A DNA stretch of 64,000 nucleotides from Pseudomonadota bacterium (GTDB lineage: Bacteria > Myxococcota_A > Polyangia > Polyangiales > Polyangiaceae): positions 42,907-106,906 of the forward strand of contig JAFAER010000205.1 in assembly GCA_023423895.1 (NCBI GenBank), read 5' to 3'. Below, piece by piece: positions 25,056 to 32,950 of the stretch; position 1 is the stretch's first letter; the number at the start of each line of letters is the position of its first letter. The notes below the pieces were generated by a model. That model had not been told where the DNA came from, made no database searches, and saw nothing but the letters and a program-made list of their open reading frames with translations. A program made the position numbers and the translations under genes.

Positions 25056-27608
25056 ATGGCCGAACCCGCGCTCAAAGACCTGCCTCCGCGCGACGCACCG
25101 AGCGACGAGATCCTGAGCGCGTTCCTCACGTACGTCGGCTCGCGCGGCCTCGACCTCTACCCGGCGCAGGAAGAGGCCATCCTCGAGGTGATGGAGGGGG
25201 CCAACGTCATCCTCAACACGCCGACCGGGTCGGGCAAGTCGCTCGTCGCGGAGGCGGCGCACTATCACGCGCTCGTGCGCGGCGAGCGGTCGTTCTACAC
25301 GTGCCCGATCAAGGCGCTCGCGAACGAGAAGTTCTTCGCGCTCGTCCGGGCGTTCGGCGCCGAGAACGTCGGCCTGATGACGGGTGACGCCACGGTGAAC
25401 CGCGACGCGCCGATCATCTGCGCGACCGCCGAGGTCCTCGCGAACATCGCGCTCGCCGAGGGCCCGCGCGCCGACGTCGACGTCGCCATCCTCGACGAGT
25501 TCCACTACTACGCCGACCGCGATCGCGGCCCTGCCTGGCAGATCCCGCTGCTCGCGCTTCCGAAGGCGCGCTTCCTCCTCATGAGCGCCACGTTCGGCGA
25601 TCCCGAGCCGTTCCAGAAGCACCTCACCGCGGTGAACGGCCTCCGCACCGCTGTCGTGCGGTCGAACGATCGCCCCGTGCCGCTCGACTTCGAGTACCGC
25701 GAGTCGCCGCTCCACGAGACCGTCCAGACCCTGATCCAGAAGGGCAAGGCGCCGGTCTACATCGTCAACTTCACCCAGCGGGCCTGCGCCGAGGAAGCGC
25801 AGAACCTGATGAGCATGGACTACTGCTCGAAGGAGGAGAAGAAGGCGATCGTCGAGGCGCTGAAGGGCGCGCGGTTCGACAGTCCGTACGGTCGCGAGAT
25901 CCAGCGCTTCATCCGCCACGGCATCGGGATCCATCACGCGGGCCTCCTGCCGAAGTACCGGCTGCTCGTCGAGAAGCTCGCCCAGCGCGGCCTGCTCAAG
26001 ATCATCAGCGGCACCGACACACTGGGCGTCGGCGTCAACGTCCCGATCCGCACCGTCCTCTTCACGCGGCTCTGCAAGTACGACGGCGAGAAGACGGCGA
26101 TCCTCAGCGTCCGCGACTTCCAGCAGATCAGCGGGCGCGCCGGGCGCAAGGGCTTCGACACGCAGGGCACGGTCGTCGCGCAGGCGCCCGAGCACGTCAT
26201 CGAGAACCTTCGCCTCGAGGCGAAGGCGGGCAACGATCCCGCGAAGAAGCGGAAGCTCGTTCGCAAGAAGCCGCCCGAGTTCGGCTACGTGCACTGGGAC
26301 AAGTCGACGTTCGATCGGCTCGTGACGTCGCTTCCGGAGGTGCTGGTCTCGCGCTTCTCGCTGACGCACGGGATGGTCGTGAACGTGCTGTCGCGCGAGG
26401 AAGGCGGCGGCTGCATGGGCCTCGCGCGCCTCATCAAGGCGTCGCACGAGCGTCCCGCGCAGAAGCGCATCCTCGGCCGGCAGGCGATCGAGATGGTGAA
26501 GACGCTCCGCGAGGCCGGCATCCTCGAATGGGAGTACGACGAGGACGGACGGCGCTATCCCGTCGTCAACGCCGACCTCGGCGAGGACTTCTCGCTGCAC
26601 CACGCGCTCTCGCTCTACCTGGTCGACATCCTCGGAAAGCGCGACGAGTGGATGCCCGAAGGCGCCGAGACCTATCCGCTCGAGGTCCTCACGTTCGTCG
26701 AGTCGATCCTCGAAGACCCGGACCCGATTCTGCGCCGGCAGCTCGACAAGCTGAAGGGCGAGAAGGTCGCCGAGCTGAAAGCTGCCGGCGTCGAATACGA
26801 CGACCGGATGGCCGAGCTCGAGAAGCTCGAATACCCGAAGCCGAACCGCGAGCTCGTCTACGAGTCGTTCAACGCGTTCGCCCGGCAGCATCCGTGGGTG
26901 AAGACGGAGAACATCCGCCCGAAGTCGATCGCGCGTGAGATGGTCGAGAACGTGATGTCGTTCACCGAGTACGTGCGCGAGTACGGGCTCGAGCGCATGG
27001 AGGGCTTGCTCCTGCGCTACCTGACCGACGTCTACAAGACGCTCGTGCAAACCGTGCCCGCCTGGGCGAAGGACGAGGGCGTCGACGACATCATCACGAC
27101 CTTCGGCGCGATCGTGCGTCAGGTCGACTCGAGCCTGCTCGACGAATGGGAGCGCCTCAAGAACCCGTACGAGCTCTTCGAGCCGGCGCCCGATCGCGAC
27201 GAGCTCGAGCCCGCCGGCTCGATGGACATCACGAAGGACCAGAAGGCCTTCACGGTCCTCGTCCGCAACGAGATCTTCCGGCTCGTTCGTGCGCTCGCGC
27301 GCCGCGACTGGGCGGAGGCGGCCCGGATCACCGCGGCGTCGCCGGAGGTCGAGGCGAGTGAGGCTTCGAAGATCGAGAAGGCGCTCGCGCCGTTCTTCCA
27401 GGCGCACCAGCTCATTCGGATCGATCCCGAGGCTCGCAGCCCCAAGCACACGACCATCGACCGCAGCTCGGCGGAGGCGTGGCGCGTGCGACAGGTCCTG
27501 CTCGATGCGGAGGAGGACAACGATTGGTACTTCGATGCGTCGATCGATCTCGTCCGCTCGCGTGAGGCCGCTCGGCCCATCCTCAGCCTAGAGCGCATCG
27601 GCACTTGA
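25056..27608 (+). CDS. Ski2/Mtr4-like DEAD/DEAH-box helicase (DUF3516-type)
   Basis: 850 residues from the ATG at 25056. Motif I is NTPTGSGKS (residues 54-62), motif II the DEFH box (147-150), motif III LMSATFG, and motif VI QQISGRAGRKGFDTQG. GIGIHHAGLLPKYR and SGTDTLGVGVNVPIRTVLF mark the Ski2-like superfamily 2 group. The large C-terminal part (about 430-850) resembles the DUF3516 extension of bacterial Ski2-like helicases. Likely an RNA or DNA helicase acting in RNA turnover or repair. Two small coupled genes follow within 10 nt. Confidence 0.93.
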   Translation: MAEPALKDLPPRDAPSDEILSAFLTYVGSRGLDLYPAQEEAILEVMEGANVILNTPTGSGKSLVAEAAHYHALVRGERSFYTCPIKALANEKFFALVRAFGAENVGLMTGDATVNRDAPIICATAEVLANIALAEGPRADVDVAILDEFHYYADRDRGPAWQIPLLALPKARFLLMSATFGDPEPFQKHLTAVNGLRTAVVRSNDRPVPLDFEYRESPLHETVQTLIQKGKAPVYIVNFTQRACAEEAQNLMSMDYCSKEEKKAIVEALKGARFDSPYGREIQRFIRHGIGIHHAGLLPKYRLLVEKLAQRGLLKIISGTDTLGVGVNVPIRTVLFTRLCKYDGEKTAILSVRDFQQISGRAGRKGFDTQGTVVAQAPEHVIENLRLEAKAGNDPAKKRKLVRKKPPEFGYVHWDKSTFDRLVTSLPEVLVSRFSLTHGMVVNVLSREEGGGCMGLARLIKASHERPAQKRILGRQAIEMVKTLREAGILEWEYDEDGRRYPVVNADLGEDFSLHHALSLYLVDILGKRDEWMPEGAETYPLEVLTFVESILEDPDPILRRQLDKLKGEKVAELKAAGVEYDDRMAELEKLEYPKPNRELVYESFNAFARQHPWVKTENIRPKSIAREMVENVMSFTEYVREYGLERMEGLLLRYLTDVYKTLVQTVPAWAKDEGVDDIITTFGAIVRQVDSSLLDEWERLKNPYELFEPAPDRDELEPAGSMDITKDQKAFTVLVRNEIFRLVRALARRDWAEAARITAASPEVEASEASKIEKALAPFFQAHQLIRIDPEARSPKHTTIDRSSAEAWRVRQVLLDAEEDNDWYFDASIDLVRSREAARPILSLERIGT

Positions 27609-27617
27609 GGAGCTACG

Positions 27618-28172
27618 ATGAGGAACGTGACCAAGAAGGTGAACCTCCCGCTCTTCTCGGATCCGGCCTTGGTGGCAACACCGGCCAAAGAAGTACGCAA
27701 GAAGCCGTCGATCGACGCTGCGCGCGCCCGCCTCGGTGGACGCATCAGCGAGATCGACGCGCCGCCCGCGGGCTTCGCGCCAGGTGTCGTCGTCACGTTC
27801 GTGCTCGGCGGCTCGAGCGCGGGCACCGACACGCGACGGATGCCGGGCGTCGTGGTGTTCGCCTCGCAGACGGAAGTGCACGTCTTGCTCGACGGCATCC
27901 GCCTCCGCAGGATGCCGCCCGCCGATCTCACGATCCACGAAGGCGGTGATGTGGCCATCGAGCTCGAGAAGATCGCCGGCGACGCGCGGCTCTTCGGCCA
28001 GCTCGTCGAGGGCCAGGCCGTTCGCTATGCGGACGACTCGGGCGCGCTGATCGAAGGAAAGGTCGTCGAGAAGTGCCGCTGGGGTGCGCTCGTGCTGCGC
28101 GATGACGGTGCGGTCGTCGCGGTCGGCTTCCGGAAGCTGTGGCCTGCGCCTTCGCGCGGCGGGGCGGCGTGA
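27618..28172 (+). CDS. Hypothetical protein downstream of helicase
   Basis: 184 residues, ATG at 27618 with GAGGA upstream, 9 nt after the helicase stop. After a basic start (RNVTKKVNLPLFSDP) it has two beta-rich segments: VVVTFVLGGSSAGTDTRRMPGVVVFASQTEVHVLLDG and a KOW/SH3-like run near residues 140-175 (GKVVEKCRWGALVLRDDGAVVAVGF). No family recognised. Its stop overlaps the next gene by 4 nt, so the three genes are probably one operon. Confidence 0.75.
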   Translation: MRNVTKKVNLPLFSDPALVATPAKEVRKKPSIDAARARLGGRISEIDAPPAGFAPGVVVTFVLGGSSAGTDTRRMPGVVVFASQTEVHVLLDGIRLRRMPPADLTIHEGGDVAIELEKIAGDARLFGQLVEGQAVRYADDSGALIEGKVVEKCRWGALVLRDDGAVVAVGFRKLWPAPSRGGAA

Positions 28173-28519
28173 CCAGGCTTCGCCCCGATCTCGCCGCCGT
28201 GGTCGACGAGCTTCTTCGGACGTCGAAGAAGGGAGAGGCCATCACGCTCGACGCCATCGGTGACGCGATTGGCACCTGTCCCGCGTCCGCGGACGAGATC
28301 GACGTGGTGCTCACGATGCTCGAGGAGGGTGGTCGTCACGTCGCCTCGAAAGAAGGCGGGAGAGGGGAAGCGAAGCTGAAGAGCGTCCTCGACGCCGCCC
28401 GCGCTCTCCGCACCGAGCTCGGGAGAGCTCCGCGTCACGACGAGATCGCTGCGCGCGCCGGGATCTCGCGCGAGGACGTTCAGCACGCGCTCGCTCTCGC
28501 TCGAATCATGCAGCGCTGA
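28169..28519 (+). CDS. Small protein resembling sigma-70 region 1.1 plus a second helical module
   Basis: 116 residues from a GTG at 28169 coupled to the upstream stop (GTGA). Residues about 8-55 (VVDELLRTSKKGEAITLDAI ... DEIDVVLTMLEEGG) follow the pattern of primary sigma factor region 1.1, in which K-x-G-x-I-T/TYxE-hydrophobic and a final I-x-x-hydrophobic-x-x-G are typical. Residues about 70-112 (RTELGRAPRHDEIAARAGIS) resemble the helical element seen at sigma regions 1.2/3 (GRxPTxxEIAxxxGIS). Core-binding region 2 and promoter-binding region 4 are absent. Function inferred only as a sigma- or polymerase-related regulator. Confidence 0.65.
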   Translation: MTRLRPDLAAVVDELLRTSKKGEAITLDAIGDAIGTCPASADEIDVVLTMLEEGGRHVASKEGGRGEAKLKSVLDAARALRTELGRAPRHDEIAARAGISREDVQHALALARIMQR

Positions 28520-28576
28520 GCACGCTAGCTCGGCACGTCGGCGCGCCAGCGTCGGCACGGGACGTCGGCGCGTCGG

Positions 28577-29296
28577 TCACGTCGCGATGGAGCCGGTGCC
28601 CAGCAGCTTTGGCGCGCCGCTCGTCATCCATGCGAGGGCTCGCCGAGCTCGCTCACGGGCATCATCCGCGACGACGTCCCCGTGGGCGACGACGACGCGC
28701 TCGAAGTCCCACTCCAGCAGGTCCGATGCGGACCGTGCAGCGGCGGCGCGATCCTTCACGAGCCTGCGCCACTCCAGGCTCTGTCCGACCTTCTGCCAGG
28801 TGCCGCCGAGCCGAAGGACGAGACGCATCCAGAAGCTCCGGCACGCCTGAACGTTGAAGATCAAGTCTCCGACGACGAGCGATCGGGAGCTCTCGTGCAG
28901 GAAGACGTGCTCCTGGATCCTCGGCGCGCCCTGGATGCGCACGACGCGAATGCCGTCCATACCGCTGATGCGTCCGCTCTCGGGCAGCGCCTCGAAGGGA
29001 AAGCTTCCGAGCTTCTTCGCGAGCACCGGCGTGGCGAGCACTCGGGCCTTCGGCCACCGATCTTTGGCGGCCTTCAAGAACATCCAGTGCAGCGAGTTCG
29101 GCGCGACCAGGAACCGGACGTCACCGAGAGCGTCGATCCGATCCGCTGTCGCCTCGTCGACCGCCAGCGGGGCATGGATCATGAGCCCGCCGTCCCCGAC
29201 ACGCATGATGGTCGCGCGGCCGGGCAGCGAGAGCCCGAGCGGCAGGTCGACGTCTTTCTCGTGAGCCCAGATGTCCGCAGCGATCGGCTTCAACAT
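28577..29296 (-). CDS. DUF4336-like metallo-hydrolase-fold protein (second copy)
   Basis: 239 residues from the ATG at 29296, with GAGGAGAC upstream. It starts MLKPIAADIWAHEKDVDLPLG and contains GDVRFLVAPNSLHWMFLKA, LVVGDLIFNV and the end VVVAHGDVV, the DUF4336-type order also seen at 6729-7505. It faces the MarR gene at 29411 across 114 nt holding two operator-like dyads, so that regulator very likely controls it. The substrate is unknown. Confidence 0.75.
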   Translation of the reverse strand: MLKPIAADIWAHEKDVDLPLGLSLPGRATIMRVGDGGLMIHAPLAVDEATADRIDALGDVRFLVAPNSLHWMFLKAAKDRWPKARVLATPVLAKKLGSFPFEALPESGRISGMDGIRVVRIQGAPRIQEHVFLHESSRSLVVGDLIFNVQACRSFWMRLVLRLGGTWQKVGQSLEWRRLVKDRAAAARSASDLLEWDFERVVVAHGDVVADDARERARRALAWMTSGAPKLLGTGSIAT

Positions 29297-29340
29297 GGCG
29301 TCGTCTCCTCGTTGGGGGGACCGTAGGGGCGGCGAGGAAT

Positions 29341-29382
29341 TAGTCAAGCATGCCTGACGAATTAGTCAAGTCGGCTTGACTA
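29341..29382. promoter_or_regulatory. Twin MarR-type operators
   Basis: Two dyads of the same consensus lie 22 bp apart: TAGTCAAG-CATG-CCTGACGA (29341-29360) and TAGTCAAG-TCGG-CTTGACTA (29363-29382), the second perfect in its 8-bp arms. They sit between the divergent DUF4336-like and MarR genes, and the two-turn spacing suits cooperative binding of a MarR dimer pair. Confidence 0.8.
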
Positions 29383-29410
29383 GCGCGTCGCGGCCTGCTG
29401 GATTCAGGGT

Positions 29411-29917
29411 GTGGGCTCCGACGACTACGCCGACAAGCTCGAGGCCGAGAAAGCGCAGTCCACCGTGCAACTCCTCTTCAAGGCTGCCCGGCTCCTGAAC
29501 GAACGGGCGATCGCGCAGGTCCGGAGCCGGACCGGCAAGCCCGTACGGGTGGCGCACACCACGCTGTTCCCGCACATCGATCTCGAGGGCACTCGCCTCA
29601 CCGATCTGGCGACGCGTCTCGGCGTCAGCAAGCAGGCGGCAGGGCAGCTCGTCGACGAGCTGGTGGAGATGGGAATGCTGGAGCGCGCTCCCGATCCCGG
29701 CGACGCGCGCGCGAAGCTCGTTCGCTTCACGAAGAAAGGCAAGGCTGGCATCCTCGAGGGCCTCGCGGTCCTGAAGGAGCTCGAAGACGACCTCGAGAGG
29801 CTCGTCGGCCCTTCGAAGCGGCGGACGCTCCACGAGGTCCTGACCGCGATCGTTCGCGACGCGAACCAACCCGTCGGCAGCGAGCCGAACCGTTCGAAGA
29901 AGGCATCCGATCGGTAA
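29411..29917 (+). CDS. MarR-family regulator
   Basis: 168 residues from a GTG at 29411. MarR winged helix: LTDLATRLGVSKQAAGQLVDELVEMGMLERAPDPGDARAKLVRFTKKGKA. The D-x-R motif of the wing (DPGDARAKLVRFT) is intact. Helices flank it for dimerisation. It is divergent from the DUF4336-like gene with two dyads between; autoregulation plus control of that gene is the natural reading. The inducer is unknown. Confidence 0.9.
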   Translation: MGSDDYADKLEAEKAQSTVQLLFKAARLLNERAIAQVRSRTGKPVRVAHTTLFPHIDLEGTRLTDLATRLGVSKQAAGQLVDELVEMGMLERAPDPGDARAKLVRFTKKGKAGILEGLAVLKELEDDLERLVGPSKRRTLHEVLTAIVRDANQPVGSEPNRSKKASDR

Positions 29918-30273
29918 CGAGGCGAGAACGTCGTCGCCGGAGCGCTCGCGCCGCGAAGCGGGCATCGCGGAGCCGGCATCGCGAAGCAGGCGTCGCCGAG
30001 CGGTCCCCGAGAGCGCGAGGCGGGGCGGTCGGTCCGGTGCCGAGACCTCGGCGAAAGGAAAGGGAGCGCTCCGCGCGGCAGTTGCCTGGCTAACTTTCCT
30101 CGGCAACTATGGCGCGAAGAGCCGCGCGGCAGTTGCCTGGTTAACTTTCCTCGGCTCCTCGGCAACTATCGCGCGAAGAGGCGGCGGTGGCGGGGCGGGG
30201 GTAGCCGCGCGGCGGCCGGGGCGGTACGCGAACGGGGCAGACGGAGCCTGGCGGTCCAGCGCCGGCGCCGCGA
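29918..30273. other. Repeat-rich intergenic region
   Basis: 356 nt between the convergent MarR gene and the zinc-ribbon operon. The left part holds short direct repeats of the type GGCATCGCGRAGC (about 29962-29995). The right part holds the hairpin repeats listed separately. No coding sequence is credible. Confidence 0.6.
30071..30180. repeat. Two tandem hairpin-forming repeats
   Basis: Unit 1 (30071-30121) and unit 2 (30122-30180) begin CCGCGCGGCAGTTGCCTGG, continue with TTAACTTTCC-like text and end GCGCGAAGAG. Unit 2 carries an 8-nt insertion. In each unit AGTTGCC pairs with GGCAACT (30080-30086/30102-30108 and 30131-30137/30161-30167). The stems are equal but the loops differ (15 and 23 nt). 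They lie between convergent genes, so they may be terminators or a dispersed palindromic element. Confidence 0.7.
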
Positions 30274-31077
30274 TCACGCGAGCGCGCGCGGGCGGCCGGC
30301 CTGGATCCAGACGCCGTCGCGATCCATCTGCTCGTAGAACCAACGCATCTTCCCGCGGAGGTCCGCTTCGTAGGCGTTCGCGGTGTCCGGCAGTAGCCGA
30401 ACGCGCGCGCCGAGATAGGCTTGCCAGTACGCGAGCTGCGCGTGCTCCCACGCCTTGAGGTGCTGGATGGTCACCGGCCGAGCGCGACGCCACGCGTTCT
30501 CCGCCTGTTGCATCGCGACCCATGCCTGCCACGCCGCTTCCTCGCAGAGCGGGTGCACGCAGATCTCGCCCATGCGCATGAAGGTCCCTGGCTCGAAGCC
30601 GTTGACCGTTCGGCAATGCGGGCACGGCATGTTGATGGCTCGAAAAGTGAACGGCACCTCGAGCGGCGCACCGCAACGAACACACGCGAAGGGCCGCCCG
30701 AGGTCGGCGACGGCGCGCTGGTAGAACGTGCGGCCGGCGTCCGACCAGATCTTGATGCGCGTGCGCTCACGCTCGACTTCGAGCCAATCGCGCAGTGCGT
30801 CGCCTTTCGCGCGCTCGTGGGCGACCACGTGCGGCGGCGCCCCGGCCTGCTCGAACGCGTTCTCGACCTGCCCGTTCCACGTCTCCTCGATCTTCGACAC
30901 GAGCTGCTTCGCCCGGACTTCGATCGCGGTCCACGCGTTTCCCATCGGCAACGGATCGAGGTTGGCCTGCTGGAGGACCATCGGGCAGCCCTCGAGCGCT
31001 TCGTTCATGATCTGGACGAAGCGCTCGCGGATCTGCGCCAGAAACCCGTCCCAGCGGCTCGTGACGGCCGCGGTCAT
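30274..31077 (-). CDS. Zinc-ribbon protein, unknown function
   Basis: 267 residues from the ATG at 31077, overlapping the upstream gene by 4 nt. A helical N-terminal half is followed by a zinc ribbon (CVRC at 132-135 and CPHC at 152-155), then a Trp-rich helical C-terminus (WQAWVAMQQAENAWRRAR, WEHAQLAYWQAYLG). No family recognised. Third gene of an operon with the small ribbon protein and the PQQG-repeat protein; all three probably act together. Confidence 0.8.
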   Translation of the reverse strand: MTAAVTSRWDGFLAQIRERFVQIMNEALEGCPMVLQQANLDPLPMGNAWTAIEVRAKQLVSKIEETWNGQVENAFEQAGAPPHVVAHERAKGDALRDWLEVERERTRIKIWSDAGRTFYQRAVADLGRPFACVRCGAPLEVPFTFRAINMPCPHCRTVNGFEPGTFMRMGEICVHPLCEEAAWQAWVAMQQAENAWRRARPVTIQHLKAWEHAQLAYWQAYLGARVRLLPDTANAYEADLRGKMRWFYEQMDRDGVWIQAGRPRALA

Positions 31078-31286
31078 CGGGCGCCCTTTGCCGGACCGAA
31101 CGGCGTCTGGCAGTAGCGGCACACGAGGCGGTCGTCCTGCGTGGCGACCGCGGTCTCGCGCGCGGCGCCGCAATGAGAGCAGGTGAGCGTGTTGTGCATG
31201 CCCGCCGAGACGCCCGCGTCCACGTACTTCGGCGTGGACGCGAGCGCGTTGGCGAAGATGCTGGAGAGCTTCTTCTCGGAGCTCAC
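31074..31286 (-). CDS. Small zinc-ribbon protein
   Basis: 70 residues from a GTG at 31286, only 2 nt after the upstream stop. A longer reading would overlap the neighbouring gene deeply. N-terminal helix (SSEKKLSSIFANALASTPKY) then a zinc ribbon CSHC ... CRYC. The stop is coupled to the next gene (ATGA). Probably a subunit or adaptor for its two operon partners. Confidence 0.7.
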   Translation of the reverse strand: MSSEKKLSSIFANALASTPKYVDAGVSAGMHNTLTCSHCGAARETAVATQDDRLVCRYCQTPFGPAKGAR

Positions 31287-31288
31287 GA

Positions 31289-32665
31289 TCAGAAGTTGAT
31301 GTCGCCGTCGGCGGAGGGCGTGGCGAACCGCTGCTGGAAGTGCGCCTGAAGCTCGCTGAACCGACGATGGAGCTCGCCGTTGTTCTTCATCGCGTTCTGC
31401 GAGAAGTGCGTCGACCACCACGAGCTCGCGTTGCTCCATCCGAGCGCGTTCATCCCGTAGGTCTGGAGCACCTGATTCGCGTCACGGCCCTGCTGGGCAG
31501 CCGCGTTCTGCGCCTCCATGATCTCGACCCACTTCTCGAGCGAGATCGGCGGGCCCTGCGTGTCGCCCCCACCCGGATTGCCCATCCCCGCGACGCCCGC
31601 GGCGGCCGCGCTGGAGAACATGCCCTGGCCGGAGCTGCTGAAGGCCTTGCCGTATTCGGTCGCGATCGTCGCGGTCGTATCGCGCGACATGCGGGCCATC
31701 CACTCGTTCGAGACCGCGTCCCACTTCGCGCGATCGATGCCGAGCTTCGCGATGATGACGTTCACGTCCGTCCCGTTCGCGAGCGCCGCCTGCGCCTGCG
31801 CCCAGACCTGGAGGCTGACCCCTTCGTACGGAGCGAGCTCGCCGGCGAGCTCACCCTGCGCCCGGTTCTGCATCTTCTGCATCGCGAGCTTCGTGTAGAC
31901 GTTCATCTGGAGCTGCGTGATGTCGCCAAGGTCCCAGCCGAAGCGCTGACGCTGCTGCGGCTGCGGCGCGTAGCGATAGACGGTCTGACGAAGGCGATCG
32001 ACCTGCGCTTGATTGTCGATCGACAGCTCCTGCCAGAGCTGATGGTAGACGTCCTGGCGACCTGCAGTCATCGCGTTCTCGAAGCGCACGCCGCAGATGA
32101 AGCGGTTCACCGTCTCCGAGATCTGGTGGAAGTGCTGCTCGTTCCGGATCGAGAACTGCTGGAAGAGCTGGTAGCGCTTCGCCTTGTCCTCCCAGGCTTC
32201 CTCGATCTGGCGGTGCGCCGCCCACCACGACTCGATGTCGTTGCCGATGTCGAACCGCGCGGTGTCGTCCTGCGCTTCGAGCGCGTAGTCGCGGTGGTAC
32301 TCGGCCTCCTCGTCGGCCTCGACCTCCTCGATCGGCTCCTCGGGCTGCTGCCACTGCTGCGGGTGGCCTTGCTGCGGATAGCCCTGCTGCGCGTGACCTT
32401 GCTGCGGATAGCCCTGCTGCGGGTGGCCTTGCTGCGGATAGCCCTGCTGCGGGTAGCCCTGCTGCGCGTGACCCTGCTGCGGATAGCCCTGCTGCGGGTG
32501 ACCTTGCTGCGGATAGCCCTGCTGCGGATGCCCTTGCTGCGGATAGCCTTGCTGCGGGTACGGCTGCTGCGGATGCCCCTGCTGGGGGTACTGCTGGTTG
32601 AAGGCTCCCTGTGCCTGGTTGGCGAGGTCGTTGGCCTTCTTCTTCCACGAATCGAACAGACCCAT
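31289..32665 (-). CDS. PQQG-repeat protein with helical domain
   Basis: 458 residues, ATG at 32665 with GGAGAAGG upstream. An N-terminal amphipathic segment (MGLFDSWKKKANDLANQAQG) is followed by about 80 residues of YPQQG/HPQQG pentapeptide repeats, then an acidic spacer. A large helical domain follows (IESWWAAHRQIEEAWEDKAKRY, then two more related helices-turns such as VSNEWMARMSRD and NASSWWSTHFSQNA). The repeated W-x-x-x-x-x motif suggests internal duplication. The repeat tract may be a flexible tether or condensate-prone segment. Family unknown to me. Confidence 0.82.
   Translation of the reverse strand: MGLFDSWKKKANDLANQAQGAFNQQYPQQGHPQQPYPQQGYPQQGHPQQGYPQQGHPQQGYPQQGHAQQGYPQQGYPQQGHPQQGYPQQGHAQQGYPQQGHPQQWQQPEEPIEEVEADEEAEYHRDYALEAQDDTARFDIGNDIESWWAAHRQIEEAWEDKAKRYQLFQQFSIRNEQHFHQISETVNRFICGVRFENAMTAGRQDVYHQLWQELSIDNQAQVDRLRQTVYRYAPQPQQRQRFGWDLGDITQLQMNVYTKLAMQKMQNRAQGELAGELAPYEGVSLQVWAQAQAALANGTDVNVIIAKLGIDRAKWDAVSNEWMARMSRDTTATIATEYGKAFSSSGQGMFSSAAAAGVAGMGNPGGGDTQGPPISLEKWVEIMEAQNAAAQQGRDANQVLQTYGMNALGWSNASSWWSTHFSQNAMKNNGELHRRFSELQAHFQQRFATPSADGDINF
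32351..32600. repeat. 15-bp coding microrepeat array (PQQG)
   Basis: About sixteen copies of a 15-bp unit (CTGCTGCGGGTGGCC and variants on the plus strand) encode the YPQQG/HPQQG run of the gene at 31289-32665. The copies vary in two positions (Tyr, His or Ala at the variable site), so length change by slippage is likely. Confidence 0.85.
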
Positions 32666-32950
32666 ACCCTTCTCCTCTTCTCTTCCTCGTGCCGCGGCGC
32701 CCGGCAGCTCGATCGCAAGCTCACGCGATCGAACGAAAGTCCGAGAGTACGGACGCTCGGGGAGGTGTCCACGGCAAACCTGATGCATTTGCATTAGCGT
32801 CGGACGTGGCCGCACTCGCGCGCACAAGTCCCCGGGAAGATTGTTGCTCTCCGGCAACGGTCGGTTCGCGCTGCGCTGCCTTGGCTCGAGGGGACGAGGT
32901 CTTACGGTAGGTGGTCGTAAGAACAACGGTCTCGAGGAAAGAAGGACACG
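32666..32950. promoter_or_regulatory. Divergent intergenic region before pirin gene
   Basis: 285 nt between the PQQG-repeat gene and the pirin gene. An A/T-rich patch TGATGCATTTGCATTAG (about 32780-32796) includes a TGCATTTGCA dyad, a possible operator. No gene or RNA is evident. Confidence 0.45.

Noticed and set aside
24990..27449. 819-aa minus-strand open frame antisense to the helicase
   Set aside because: Arg/Asp/Leu-rich shadow frame of a GC-rich gene; no signals, and the opposite strand encodes all helicase motifs.
32351..32600. Regular repeats suspected to be a CRISPR array
   Set aside because: The 15-bp units are contiguous without unique spacers and encode a PQQG protein tract in frame.
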